DNA from: Chthoniobacterales bacterium | GTDB lineage: Bacteria > Verrucomicrobiota > Verrucomicrobiia > Chthoniobacterales > UBA6821 | NCBI GenBank assembly: GCA_026461395.1 | Contig: JAPJNA010000030.1 | Coordinates: 1-33,588 of the forward strand | Direction of reading: 5' to 3' | Length of the DNA stretch: 33,588 nt | Shown: piece after piece, positions 21,957 through 30,708 of the stretch | Position numbering within the stretch: the stretch's first letter is position 1 | Layout: every line of letters starts with the position of its first letter | Notes under the pieces: generated by a model | What the model was told of the DNA's origin: nothing | The model's database searches: none | Seen by the model: only the letters and a program-made list of their open reading frames with translations | Program-made: the position numbers and the translations under genes

Positions 21957-22001
21957 ACCAAAAGGGTCTGCAAGGAGTTTTTACAAAAAAACAAACTGGG
22001 A

Positions 22002-22928
22002 TTACCTATTCAGGCCTGCCTGCTCGGCCAAGCCCTCAATCGGATTGAAGTCGGATGCATGGTAGGAACTCCGCACCAAGGGACCGCTCGCCACATGAGT
22101 GAATCCCTTCTTCCTAGCGATCTCTCCGTAGAGATTGAAGGTCTCGGGGGTGATGTATTCGATAACCGGCAGATGCTGAGGACTGGGGCGGAGATACTGG
22201 CCCATGGTGAGCACGCTGACATTAGCCTCACGCAGGTCATCCATGGCCTGGAAGATCTCGTTCTCCTCCTCGCCAAGACCAAGCATGATACCGCTCTTGG
22301 TCACCATTTTTTGATCACGTGAATCGGCAAGAGCGCGGGCGCGCTTAAGGAAATCCAGCGAGAGGCGGTACTTTGCCCGGGAGCGAACCATCGGAGTGAG
22401 ACGCTCCACAGTCTCGAGGTTATGATTGAAGATATGGGGAGCCGCATCGACGACAATCTGTAGGGAAGAGTCCTTGCCATTGAAATCAGGCGTCAGGATC
22501 TCAATGATGACCGAGGCATCCATGTCCCGGATCGCCTGGATCGTGCGGGCAAAATGCTCCGCGCCGCCGTCGGGAATGTCATCGCGGGCAACGGCAGTGA
22601 CAACGACGTGCTTAAGTTTCATCCGACGGACCGCCTCGGCGACCCGCTCCGGCTCATCCTCCTCCAGGGCATAGGGCTTGGCCGTGTCGACCGCACAAAA
22701 TCCGCAAGCGCGCGTGCACCGGTCTCCAGCAATCATCATGGTGGCCGTCCCACCACTCCAGCACTCCCACCGGTTCGGGCACTGGGCGCTCTCACAGACC
22801 GTATGAAGGCGGAGATCGGCGATCATCGCCTTGGTCGAGAAAAAGACAGGATTCGACGGAAGGCGTACTTTGATCCAGTCGGGCTTACGCTCCTGATGGA
22901 GAGCTGGATCGATCTTCGGAATTGCCAT
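22002..22928 (-). CDS. lipA: Lipoyl synthase
   Basis: CESAQCPNRWECWSGGTATMMIAGDRCTRACGFCAVDTAKP (both Fe-S cysteine sets). Start at MAIPKIDPALHQERKPDW (22928) rather than the track start at 23150. Confidence 0.95.
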   Translation of the reverse strand: MAIPKIDPALHQERKPDWIKVRLPSNPVFFSTKAMIADLRLHTVCESAQCPNRWECWSGGTATMMIAGDRCTRACGFCAVDTAKPYALEEDEPERVAEAVRRMKLKHVVVTAVARDDIPDGGAEHFARTIQAIRDMDASVIIEILTPDFNGKDSSLQIVVDAAPHIFNHNLETVERLTPMVRSRAKYRLSLDFLKRARALADSRDQKMVTKSGIMLGLGEEENEIFQAMDDLREANVSVLTMGQYLRPSPQHLPVIEYITPETFNLYGEIARKKGFTHVASGPLVRSSYHASDFNPIEGLAEQAGLNR

Positions 22929-22971
22929 GGAGTGAAAGGATAAAGGAATGAAAAAGTGAACGTAGAAAAAA

Positions 22972-22999
22972 TCGCGCAGAGGCGCTGAGACGCAGAGAG
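22972..22999 (+). repeat. GCAGAGRCGCAGAG-type repeat, copy B (left boundary of the GxxExxY remnant)
   Basis: TCGCGCAGAGGCGCTGAGACGCAGAGAG; 7 bp before the remnant's ATG. Confidence 0.85.
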
Positions 23000-23006
23000 T
23001 ATTAAA

Positions 23007-23197
23007 ATGAGGGAAAATGAAATTGGCACCAAAATAATTGAAACTGCCATTGCGGTTCATCGGGAGCTCGGACCGGGACTCCTGGAAACCGTCTACGAAA
23101 TCGTGCTGTGCCGGGAGTTGAATGAGGCAGGACTGAAAGTGGAGAGGCAATCTTAAAGAGTGGCATCACGCGTTGTGTGAATGGCCTAGAAAAATAA
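23007..23197 (+). pseudogene. GxxExxY (PDDEXK_3-like) protein gene with internal deletion and frame shift
   Basis: Frame 1 (23007-23156): MRENEIGTKIIETAIAVHRELGPGLLETVYEIVLCRELNEAGLKVERQS*, the N-terminal half of the family. Shifted frame (23153-23197): LKSGITRCVNGLEK*, the typical C-terminus. The central nuclease-core region is missing. Confidence 0.8.
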
Positions 23198-23225
23198 TTC
23201 TCTGCGCCTCCGCGCCTCTGCGGGA
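23198..23225 (-). repeat. GCAGAGRCGCAGAG-type repeat, copy C, inverted relative to B (right boundary of the remnant)
   Basis: TTCTCTGCGCCTCCGCGCCTCTGCGGGA, immediately after the remnant's stop codon. Confidence 0.85.
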
Positions 23226-23239
23226 GAATCAATCGAGGC

Positions 23240-23783
23240 TTATTTACCTCCCAAGGGGCTCACAGCGATCTTGGCGACATCGGGTGAGATTCCCCGATCC
23301 CGGAGCATACGCTCCGCCTCTTCGCGATCAGCCCAGTCTAGGTGAGTATGACAGACTACCTCCCACTGACGGAGCATTTCGAGGTTCAGCTTGTCCAAAC
23401 GCGGCCTGATTTCGGAGGCAAGGTCGAGGGGCTTGATCTTCGGCACATCGATACCTGAATGCCACCCGGCGATTAGTTCCTCCTGATAGCGGCGTGAGGC
23501 GGCGATCTGGGGAATGAACAACCTGATCACCTCTTCGGAGGTTAGGCCCACCTGCCTTCCGGCGACCTTCAGATCGGTCAGCATCCGTGCCTCCCGTATG
23601 CGATCGGCGACAGGAATCCCAGCCTGGCATTTGCTCCAGGCAACCTCACGTGACAACTGGAGTCTCTGGATTATGAGGGTCACCAGAGGATTGAGACGCT
23701 CATCAACGGCGGCTATCCCGCTGGTGGGAAAAGCCGCAAGCAAAAGGCAGACGCAGAGCAGGAGTAACCTGTGCAAAATCATG
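23240..23783 (-). CDS. Secreted/periplasmic chorismate mutase-like protein (AroQ-gamma type)
   Basis: Signal peptide MILHRLLLLCVCLLLAAFPTSGIA; then RLNPLVTLIIQRLQLSREVAWSKCQAGIPVADRIREARML..GLTSEEVIRLFIPQIAASRRYQEELIAGW, matching the monofunctional secreted chorismate mutase pattern. Confidence 0.75.
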
Positions 23784-23810
23784 AATACTGAAGGAAATCT
23801 TAAGAAAACC

Positions 23811-24446
23811 TTAAGGAAATGACTTATTGCTTCCATTGCTTCCGTAAGCACCGCGATTCGCTAGGGCACGGTGGAGCGTAATCTGATCGGCCTGATCGAC
23901 ACCGCCGCCAGCGGGTAATCCCTGTGCGATCCGCGTCACGTGGACGCCGGTGGGTGCAATCATCTCAGCCAGATAATGGGAGGTGGCCTCACCCTCGACA
24001 TCGACACCAAGAGCCAAGATCACTTCGGAGGGACGCTCATCTCCGATACGCTCAAGCAACTCACCAATCCGGAGTTGCTCAGGCCCGATGCCATCCAGAG
24101 GTGAGAGTTTCCCACCGAGAGCATGGTAACGCCCGCGAAAGACCCCAGTTCGCTCCAACGGTAGGATATCGGTAGCCGTCTCCACGACACAGAGTTCGCG
24201 TCCCGCACGAGCCTCGTCCAGGCAGAGAGAGCACTCATCAGACTCGGCGAAGAATCCGCAAAGACGGCAGGTTTTCAGACTCTCGCGAGCTTTGGAAACT
24301 GCCGCGATCAGCTGCTCGGACTTAGCGTCGGGGGAACGCATCATCCAGAGGGCGATCCGCTCGGCGCTCCGGGGACCAATCCCGGGAAGCCTCCGAAACT
24401 GGCGGACCAGTTCGCGGAAAGATTCGGGATAATCGAGATGGGACAC
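23811..24446 (-). CDS. recR: Recombination protein RecR
   Basis: 211 aa; LVRQFRRLPGIGPRSAERIALWMM, CRLCGFFAESDECSLC zinc finger, Toprim LCVVETATDILPLERTGVFRGRYHALGG. Confidence 0.96.
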   Translation of the reverse strand: MSHLDYPESFRELVRQFRRLPGIGPRSAERIALWMMRSPDAKSEQLIAAVSKARESLKTCRLCGFFAESDECSLCLDEARAGRELCVVETATDILPLERTGVFRGRYHALGGKLSPLDGIGPEQLRIGELLERIGDERPSEVILALGVDVEGEATSHYLAEMIAPTGVHVTRIAQGLPAGGGVDQADQITLHRALANRGAYGSNGSNKSFP

Positions 24447-24507
24447 GGAACGGGAAAAGGATGAAACCTGAAGTCTGAAACCTGAAATTGAGAATAAAGA
24501 ATAATCG

Positions 24508-25467
24508 CTATCCGAGTGTGGAGAGTTTTTCCCAAAGCTCTTTCTGGTCAGGTGTCAACGATTCGGGAATTGAAATCTCAATCACCGCGTAGAAGTCCCC
24601 ACGAGCCTCCTTGCCCGGAAGCCCTCTCCCCGGAATGCGAAACTGGCGGCCATTCTTCGTGCCTGCAGGGATCTTAAGCTTAGCTCTCCCATCAGGAGTA
24701 GGAATGGTGAGTTCACCACCGAGTACCGCCTGCCAGGGAGGAACATCGGCCTCGTAATAAATATCAGATCCCTCGAAGCGGTAATCAGGGTGCTGCTGGA
24801 GCTTAACCCGTAGGTAGAGATCACCTGCCTCGCCGCGCGAACCTCCCGATCCACCCTGACCGGCAAGACGGATACGCTGCCCCTCGCGGACACCCTTCGG
24901 GATCTTGACGGTGTAAGTCTGGATGTCCGGAGAGTTCCCCTTGCGGAAAGAGATCTGACGGGTGGCCCCGTGCAGTACCTCCTCTAGCGTCACCAGGATA
25001 TCGGCCTCGACATCGCGACCACGCTGAGGAGTCTCCTCGAAATCGACTCCGCCGCCGCCGCCGCTGAATCCCCTGCCTCGCCGTGTGCCGAAGAACTGCT
25101 CGAAGAAATCGCTGTAACCCGTCCCTCCAAAGTGAAACTCCGAGGCATCGCCTCCGCCTCCATAACCACCACCAAATCCACCAGAACCAGTACCTCCACG
25201 CCCCCCACCACCACCGGGCGGGAACCCATTGCCGGCATGCTGCCAGTTGGCTCCGTATTCGTCGTACTTCTTACGCTTTTCGGGGTCGCCTAGGACCTCG
25301 TAGGCCTCATTGATCTCCTTGAACTTCTCCTCAGCGGCCTTCTTGTCCTTAGCCAGATCGGGGTGATGCTTACGGGCAAGTTTACGAAAGGCGCTCTTGA
25401 TCTCGTCAGCGGAGGAGGTCTTTGCGACTCCTAGGGTTTCGTAATAATCGCGGAACTGTGCGGCCAT
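24508..25467 (-). CDS. cbpA: DnaJ/CbpA-type J-domain co-chaperone without a zinc finger
   Basis: Start MAAQFRDYYETLGV at 25467; J domain with HPD (KHHPDLAKD), Gly-rich linker, two DnaJ C-terminal domains, no CxxCxGxG repeats. Confidence 0.88.
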   Translation of the reverse strand: MAAQFRDYYETLGVAKTSSADEIKSAFRKLARKHHPDLAKDKKAAEEKFKEINEAYEVLGDPEKRKKYDEYGANWQHAGNGFPPGGGGGRGGTGSGGFGGGYGGGGDASEFHFGGTGYSDFFEQFFGTRRGRGFSGGGGGVDFEETPQRGRDVEADILVTLEEVLHGATRQISFRKGNSPDIQTYTVKIPKGVREGQRIRLAGQGGSGGSRGEAGDLYLRVKLQQHPDYRFEGSDIYYEADVPPWQAVLGGELTIPTPDGRAKLKIPAGTKNGRQFRIPGRGLPGKEARGDFYAVIEISIPESLTPDQKELWEKLSTLG

Positions 25468-25605
25468 GGTGAGGTATTTACTTCTAATCCCAATTCGGCC
25501 GCCTGACAATCTCGCCGAAAAATTGATCGAATCCGCAAGCCGCTAACTCAACAAAGGACGGGACTTTTTGTTGCATGGATCGCAGGGAGTGTTAGGAGAT
25601 AGATT

Positions 25606-25956
25606 ATGCAGATGAGCGCACAAATACTCGGCACCCACCCTATTCTGGCCTTTGGTATCCCGAGTGGCCCTGACCTGATCATCCTGTTGGTGATCGTCTT
25701 GGTTCTCTTCGGCGCAAAGCGCCTGCCGGAACTCGCCCGCGGTTTCGGCCAGAGCGTGAATGAATTTAAGAAGGCAAAGGATGAGTTCGACAAGGAAGTG
25801 GCAAAACCATCCATATCTCCTGCGGCTCCAGTTGTTCCAGTCGCTCCAGTCACTCCCACGATCGTCGCATCCACTCCCGTCGCCTCCGCGGAATCCCATC
25901 CAGCCTCTCCCTCTTCGACTCCTGCTCCCATCAAGGACGAGCAGAAGCCTGCCTGA
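25606..25956 (+). CDS. tatA: Sec-independent (Tat) translocase subunit TatA/E
   Basis: 116 aa; PDLIILLVIVLVLFGAKRLPELARGFGQSVNEFKKA. Confidence 0.92.
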   Translation: MQMSAQILGTHPILAFGIPSGPDLIILLVIVLVLFGAKRLPELARGFGQSVNEFKKAKDEFDKEVAKPSISPAAPVVPVAPVTPTIVASTPVASAESHPASPSSTPAPIKDEQKPA

Positions 25957-26017
25957 AGATCGAATCGTTAGAATCGTCAGCATCATCAGCATCGATAGAG
26001 AGATCTAAGACAGGTTC

Positions 26018-26962
26018 ATGAAGACGATCTCTGCGCTAGGGATCGTCTTTTGTTTTTTCAGTTCTACAGGTCCGCTCCATGCCGAAGGGACGAACGGATT
26101 CCGGATCGCCTCCTACAATGTGGAGAACTACATCACCATGCCGCGTCGGGTCGACGGCAAGCTTCGGGCTAAGGCTGGCAAGCCGGAATCCGAGCGGGAT
26201 GCGGTAGTCCGCATGATCGGATTAATCAGGCCCGATGTTCTGGGCCTGGAAGAGATGGGGGAGCCGGGGCAATTCTCAGACCTGCAAAGGCGTCTCCGCA
26301 AAGCAGGTCTTGACTTCCCCTACAGCGAGTATCTGCAGGCAGGCGATACCAGTCGTCATGTTGCACTGCTAAGCCGCACCCCGATTGTGGAGCATCATTC
26401 TCAGAATAATCTGCCGCTCAGGGTGAACGGGATGACCTTGCTCAGTCCTCGCGGTATTCTGGATGTCACGGTGGAACCCGTTCGAGGAGAGAAGATTCGT
26501 ATTCTCTGCGTCCATCTGAAGGCCAAGTTGGAAGTTGCGGAATACGATCAGGCAGACCTTCGATTAGCCGAGTCGCAGTATCTCGGGCGTTATGTGAGGG
26601 ACATCCTGCGCACGGATCCCTCGGCACGTCTTGTCATGATGGGTGACTTTAATGACACGAAGAATGAAAAAGCGATCTGGCAGATCATGGGCAAACCGGA
26701 GTGGCCAGATAGCCTGAAGGCCCTGCCCCTTGCAGACGACCGCGGGGAATTCTGGACGGAATTCTGGTCATATGCCGATGTCTACTCGCGCATTGACTAC
26801 ATTCTGGTCTCCAAGAAACTGGAGGGAGAGATTGATTCTGCTCAGTCAGGCATAGCCCGTCCGTCCTTCTGGAACGAGGCGAGCGATCATTGTCCCATCT
26901 ATCTCACACTAAGAAATCCGACGACACCGTCTCCCGCCATCACCGCCCCAACCATTCCATGA
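26018..26962 (+). CDS. Secreted endonuclease/exonuclease/phosphatase family hydrolase
   Basis: 314 aa; signal peptide, FRIASYNVENY, DVLGLEEMG, MMGDFND, SDHCPIYLTL. Confidence 0.88.
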   Translation: MKTISALGIVFCFFSSTGPLHAEGTNGFRIASYNVENYITMPRRVDGKLRAKAGKPESERDAVVRMIGLIRPDVLGLEEMGEPGQFSDLQRRLRKAGLDFPYSEYLQAGDTSRHVALLSRTPIVEHHSQNNLPLRVNGMTLLSPRGILDVTVEPVRGEKIRILCVHLKAKLEVAEYDQADLRLAESQYLGRYVRDILRTDPSARLVMMGDFNDTKNEKAIWQIMGKPEWPDSLKALPLADDRGEFWTEFWSYADVYSRIDYILVSKKLEGEIDSAQSGIARPSFWNEASDHCPIYLTLRNPTTPSPAITAPTIP

Positions 26963-28011
26963 TGATACCCTACAGACGAGTGCTCTTGCTGATGATCGGT
27001 ACAGTCACACTACCCATTCTACAAATTGGTACCCTGCATGCCGACTGGTCACGGGTGACCGATCTGGACCAACCGGTGACGCGACTCTCACCCGATCCCC
27101 GGAAGGCAAAGTTGGCCATGAAGGCTCACTTCGAGGCGCAGATTGCAGCCAATGAAGCCTTCCTCAAGGAGGTCTCATCATCATCCAAGGATCCCCATAT
27201 CTACGAAGCCAAAGTACGAATCGCCGTGGCGCAGGCTAAGCTGGCTTCGCTGTACGGCAACCCTTCCGCAATCACTGAAGCACTCGAGAAACTGAAAATC
27301 TTGGAAAAGCAGGCTCCTGATGATTCCCAACATGCCGAGACGATGTTTCGCCGTCTCTCCCTCCAGTGGCAGAATCTCGGCGATACAGCCGACCAGCGTC
27401 GCGAGAACGCGACCACCTACGCTCGCCTGTTTGCGACGGAATTTCCCCAGGATCGACGGGCCCCACGCCTCCTGGCAGAGGCAGCCGCGCTCTGCGACAA
27501 CCATCCAGAAGAGAAAGCCAGGCTCATCGAGCAGGCTCTAACCCTGAGCAGGGAGGAGAGCCTCACACAGCGCCTTCAGGATGACAGGAAACGACTTTCA
27601 CAGCTGGGTAAGCCATTGGATCTTAGTTTCACCACCACGGAGGGGGAGCAGTTTAACCTCTCCAAGGAAAAGGGACATGTCGTTGCCCTGATCTTCTGGT
27701 CTGCAGAATCAGCCCCCTGCCTAGTCTGGATGCAGTATTTCTCACGGTATGCAGCCGAGATTCCGGCACTGAAAGTCGTGACAATAAGCCTCGACCGGGA
27801 TCGCACCGATCTGCGCTCGGCAATGCAGTCCTTGAATGTCACCTGGCCCACTTTCTTTGACGGCAAGGGATGGGATAACACGATCGCCCGACGCTTCGGC
27901 ATCAACACCATCCCCACACTCTGGCTGATCGACCGCAAGGGATGCCTTCAGGCGCTCAATGCCCGCAATGATTACCAGCTGAAGATTAGCGGCTTACTTC
28001 AGCAGAAATAA
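26959..28011 (+). CDS. TlpA-like thioredoxin-fold protein with N-terminal helical repeat region
   Basis: Start MMIPYRRVLLL at 26959, overlapping the previous stop; C-terminal VVALIFWSAESAPCLVWMQYFSRYAAEIPALKVVTISLD...FGINTIPTLWLIDRKG. Confidence 0.75.
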   Translation: MMIPYRRVLLLMIGTVTLPILQIGTLHADWSRVTDLDQPVTRLSPDPRKAKLAMKAHFEAQIAANEAFLKEVSSSSKDPHIYEAKVRIAVAQAKLASLYGNPSAITEALEKLKILEKQAPDDSQHAETMFRRLSLQWQNLGDTADQRRENATTYARLFATEFPQDRRAPRLLAEAAALCDNHPEEKARLIEQALTLSREESLTQRLQDDRKRLSQLGKPLDLSFTTTEGEQFNLSKEKGHVVALIFWSAESAPCLVWMQYFSRYAAEIPALKVVTISLDRDRTDLRSAMQSLNVTWPTFFDGKGWDNTIARRFGINTIPTLWLIDRKGCLQALNARNDYQLKISGLLQQK

Positions 28012-28134
28012 TCCTCAGATTATCTTTTTTTCTTGGCCCGATAGTTGCTCTCCTCAGTCATCCCTTCTTCCCGTGTGGAACTGGGAACTGACTTTCATCC
28101 CCATCATGTGGCATTATCCTTCCCCAACTCTCCC

Positions 28135-29595
28135 ATGCTGCTGAACAACTATCAAACGGAAGACTTTTTTGACGAAATGTTCACGGAGGGAGGGCATGGT
28201 GTCCGACCCCACTACCAGCGCGTCGCTGATCGACTCCAGTCACTGGATAGCGGAGAGCATCGGCGCAAGCAGACTGCAGTCGATCTAGCCTTCATGCGTG
28301 GAGGTGTCACCTTCACGGTCTACAACGACGATCAGGGGACCGAGCGGATCTTTCCCTTCGATCTCGTGCCCCGTGTCATCCCGGACACAGAGTGGCAGCG
28401 GATCGAGAAGGGCCTGATCCAGAGGATCACCGCCCTAAATCTCTTCCTGCACGACATCTATCACGACCAGAAGATCCTCAAGGACCGGATCATTCCCCCT
28501 CACTACATCCTCGGGGCAAAGCATTTCCGCCGTGAGTTCATGGGATTCAATGTCCCTAAAGATATCTATGTCCACGTCTGCGGCACCGATCTGATCCGCG
28601 ACCGCGATGGGAACTATCTCGTTCTGGAGGATAATCTCCGCTGCCCCTCGGGTGCCAGCTACATGCTCGAGAACCGCGCGGCTCTCAAGCGTGCCTTCCC
28701 CGATCTCTACCGCAATGCCCGCGTGCAACCGGTAGACAACTACGCAGCCGACCTTCGCAAGGTCCTCCAGTATGTTTCTCCCCCATCGCTCGGGAGTGTA
28801 CAGCCGAATGTCGTTCTAATGACACCGGGCGTCTTCAACAGCGCCTACTTCGAGCATGCCTTCTTGGCACGCCAGATGGGCATTCCCATCGTCGAGGGAC
28901 GCGATTTGGTCGTCCGGGATGCACGCGTCTACATGCGTACGACCTCGGGACTCGTTCCCGTCGATGTCATCTACCGCAGGATCGACGATGACTTCCTTGA
29001 TCCCACTGTGTTCCGCCCAGACTCTCTCTTGGGAGTTCCCGGCCTCGTCCATGCCTACCGCTCGGGCAATGTAAGCCTCGCGAACAGCATCGGCACCGGC
29101 GTGGCCGATGACAAGGTGGTCTACTACTTCGTTCCAAAAATCATCAAATACTACCTCGGCGAGGAGCCGATCCTGCCGAATGTCGATACGTTTCTGGCAA
29201 GCGAGCCGCAGGACCGAGGCTTCATCCTGGAGAATCTCGGAAAGCTCGTGGTCAAGTCGGCCAATGAAGCGGGCGGCTATGGCATGCTCATGGGTCCCTG
29301 GGCTAGCAAGGAGGAGATCGAGAGTTTCCGCGAGCAGATCCTGGCTAATCCCCGCAACTTTATCGCCCAACACCCGATCTCTCTCTCGCGACACCCCACC
29401 TGGTGCAACACCGAGACGGGAGGTGGATTCGAAGGGCGCCATGTCGATCTGCGTCCTTATATCCTTTATGGAGAAAAGATCACCGTTACTCCCGGGGGCC
29501 TCACCCGCGTGGCGCTCCGCAAGGGATCACTGGTTGTCAATTCCTCCCAAGGCGGTGGCTCCAAGGATACCTGGGTGCTCCATGGTGATTCCTAG
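28135..29595 (+). CDS. Circularly permuted ATP-grasp family protein
   Basis: [20 protein letters not shown]..., [58 protein letters not shown] are signatures of the circularly permuted ATP-grasp family. Start at 28135 preferred over 28045. Confidence 0.9.
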   Translation: MLLNNYQTEDFFDEMFTEGGHGVRPHYQRVADRLQSLDSGEHRRKQTAVDLAFMRGGVTFTVYNDDQGTERIFPFDLVPRVIPDTEWQRIEKGLIQRITALNLFLHDIYHDQKILKDRIIPPHYILGAKHFRREFMGFNVPKDIYVHVCGTDLIRDRDGNYLVLEDNLRCPSGASYMLENRAALKRAFPDLYRNARVQPVDNYAADLRKVLQYVSPPSLGSVQPNVVLMTPGVFNSAYFEHAFLARQMGIPIVEGRDLVVRDARVYMRTTSGLVPVDVIYRRIDDDFLDPTVFRPDSLLGVPGLVHAYRSGNVSLANSIGTGVADDKVVYYFVPKIIKYYLGEEPILPNVDTFLASEPQDRGFILENLGKLVVKSANEAGGYGMLMGPWASKEEIESFREQILANPRNFIAQHPISLSRHPTWCNTETGGGFEGRHVDLRPYILYGEKITVTPGGLTRVALRKGSLVVNSSQGGGSKDTWVLHGDS

Positions 29596-29628
29596 TTAAA
29601 CGATCCTCTCGAGCACTCTCTTTTCCGC

Positions 29629-30708
29629 ATGAGCGAAACTTTTATCCCCACGGCTCAGAAGCCGATTTCGAATCGGCGCGACAGCCTTGTCATGCTCTCC
29701 CGCGTGGCAAATTCCCTCTACTGGATGAGCCGCTATATCGAGCGCTCGGAGAATGTCGCCCGCCTGCTCGACGTAAATCTCCAGCTGATGCTGGATTTCG
29801 CGGACTTCGATGACGATCAGCTCGAGAAACACTGGCTTCCTATTCTTTGCTCGGCCGGCAATGAGAAGACCTTCTTCCAGCTATACGAGAAAGCCGATAG
29901 CGAAAGCGTCACCGAGTTTCTGACCTTCCGGGAAGAGAATCCCAACTCCATCATCTCCTGTCTCTTCTCCGCACGTGAGAATGCGCGTCAGGTCCGTGAT
30001 CAGATCTCCCTGGAGATGTTCGAGACGCTCAACGAGTGCTACCTTTTCCTGAAGTCGAGTAACGCCCGAGAGGTATGGCAGACGGGAGCCCATGAATTTT
30101 ACGAGCAGATCAAAAAATACTCCCACCTCTTCCAGGGACTCACCGGATCGACCTTCACCCGCAACGAGGGGTACGAGTTTATCAATCTCGGCAAGTTCCT
30201 GGAGCGCGCCGACAAAACCTCGCGCATCCTCGATCTGAAATACCATATCCTACTCCCCAGCGTGGCGGATGTGGGAGGAGCCGTGGATGCGGCACAGTGG
30301 CAGGCAATCCTTCGCTCGGCCAGTGCTCTGGAGGCTTACCGCCGTTTTCATGTCGAGGACATCCTTCCGAAGAAGGTGGCGGAGTTTCTCATCTTCTCAA
30401 CCACCTTCCCCCGATCGATCCGTGCCTGCATGCAGCATCTCGACGAGGATCTGCACCGCCTGAGTGGGAAGGAACGACGCGAATACAAGAGCCCGGAGGA
30501 ACGGGCATTTGGAAAGCTCCTTTCTGACATGAACTTCATGACCATCGAGGAGATCCTTGATACCGGTCTCCATCAGTTTCTCGAGCTCATCCAGACCACG
30601 CTGGATCAACTCGACGACCACATCTACCGAGAATACATGCACCATCCGCCAGTGGATAACCAAGCGGAAATCCTTCTTCATCAACAGCAGATGCAGCAAC
30701 AGCAATGA
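29629..30708 (+). CDS. Alpha-E domain-containing protein
   Basis: 359 aa; MLSRVANSLYWMSRYIERSENVARLLDVNLQLMLD; directly follows the ATP-grasp gene. Confidence 0.9.
   Translation: MSETFIPTAQKPISNRRDSLVMLSRVANSLYWMSRYIERSENVARLLDVNLQLMLDFADFDDDQLEKHWLPILCSAGNEKTFFQLYEKADSESVTEFLTFREENPNSIISCLFSARENARQVRDQISLEMFETLNECYLFLKSSNAREVWQTGAHEFYEQIKKYSHLFQGLTGSTFTRNEGYEFINLGKFLERADKTSRILDLKYHILLPSVADVGGAVDAAQWQAILRSASALEAYRRFHVEDILPKKVAEFLIFSTTFPRSIRACMQHLDEDLHRLSGKERREYKSPEERAFGKLLSDMNFMTIEEILDTGLHQFLELIQTTLDQLDDHIYREYMHHPPVDNQAEILLHQQQMQQQQ

Noticed and set aside
22929-23150. N-terminal extension of lipA in the track ORF (start at 23150)
   Set aside because: The extra residues are the antisense translation of the repeat and GxxExxY remnant. 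Homology begins at MAIPKIDPALH (22928).
22972-23225. CRISPR-like reading of the GCAGAG repeats
   Set aside because: Copies are inverted, imperfect and flank a gene remnant. There is no regular spacer spacing and there are no cas genes.
25083-25313. His-rich 76-aa ORF opposite the dnaJ Gly-rich linker
   Set aside because: Antisense product of a Gly-codon-rich linker (GGN/NCC gives His/Pro/Thr); no independent support.
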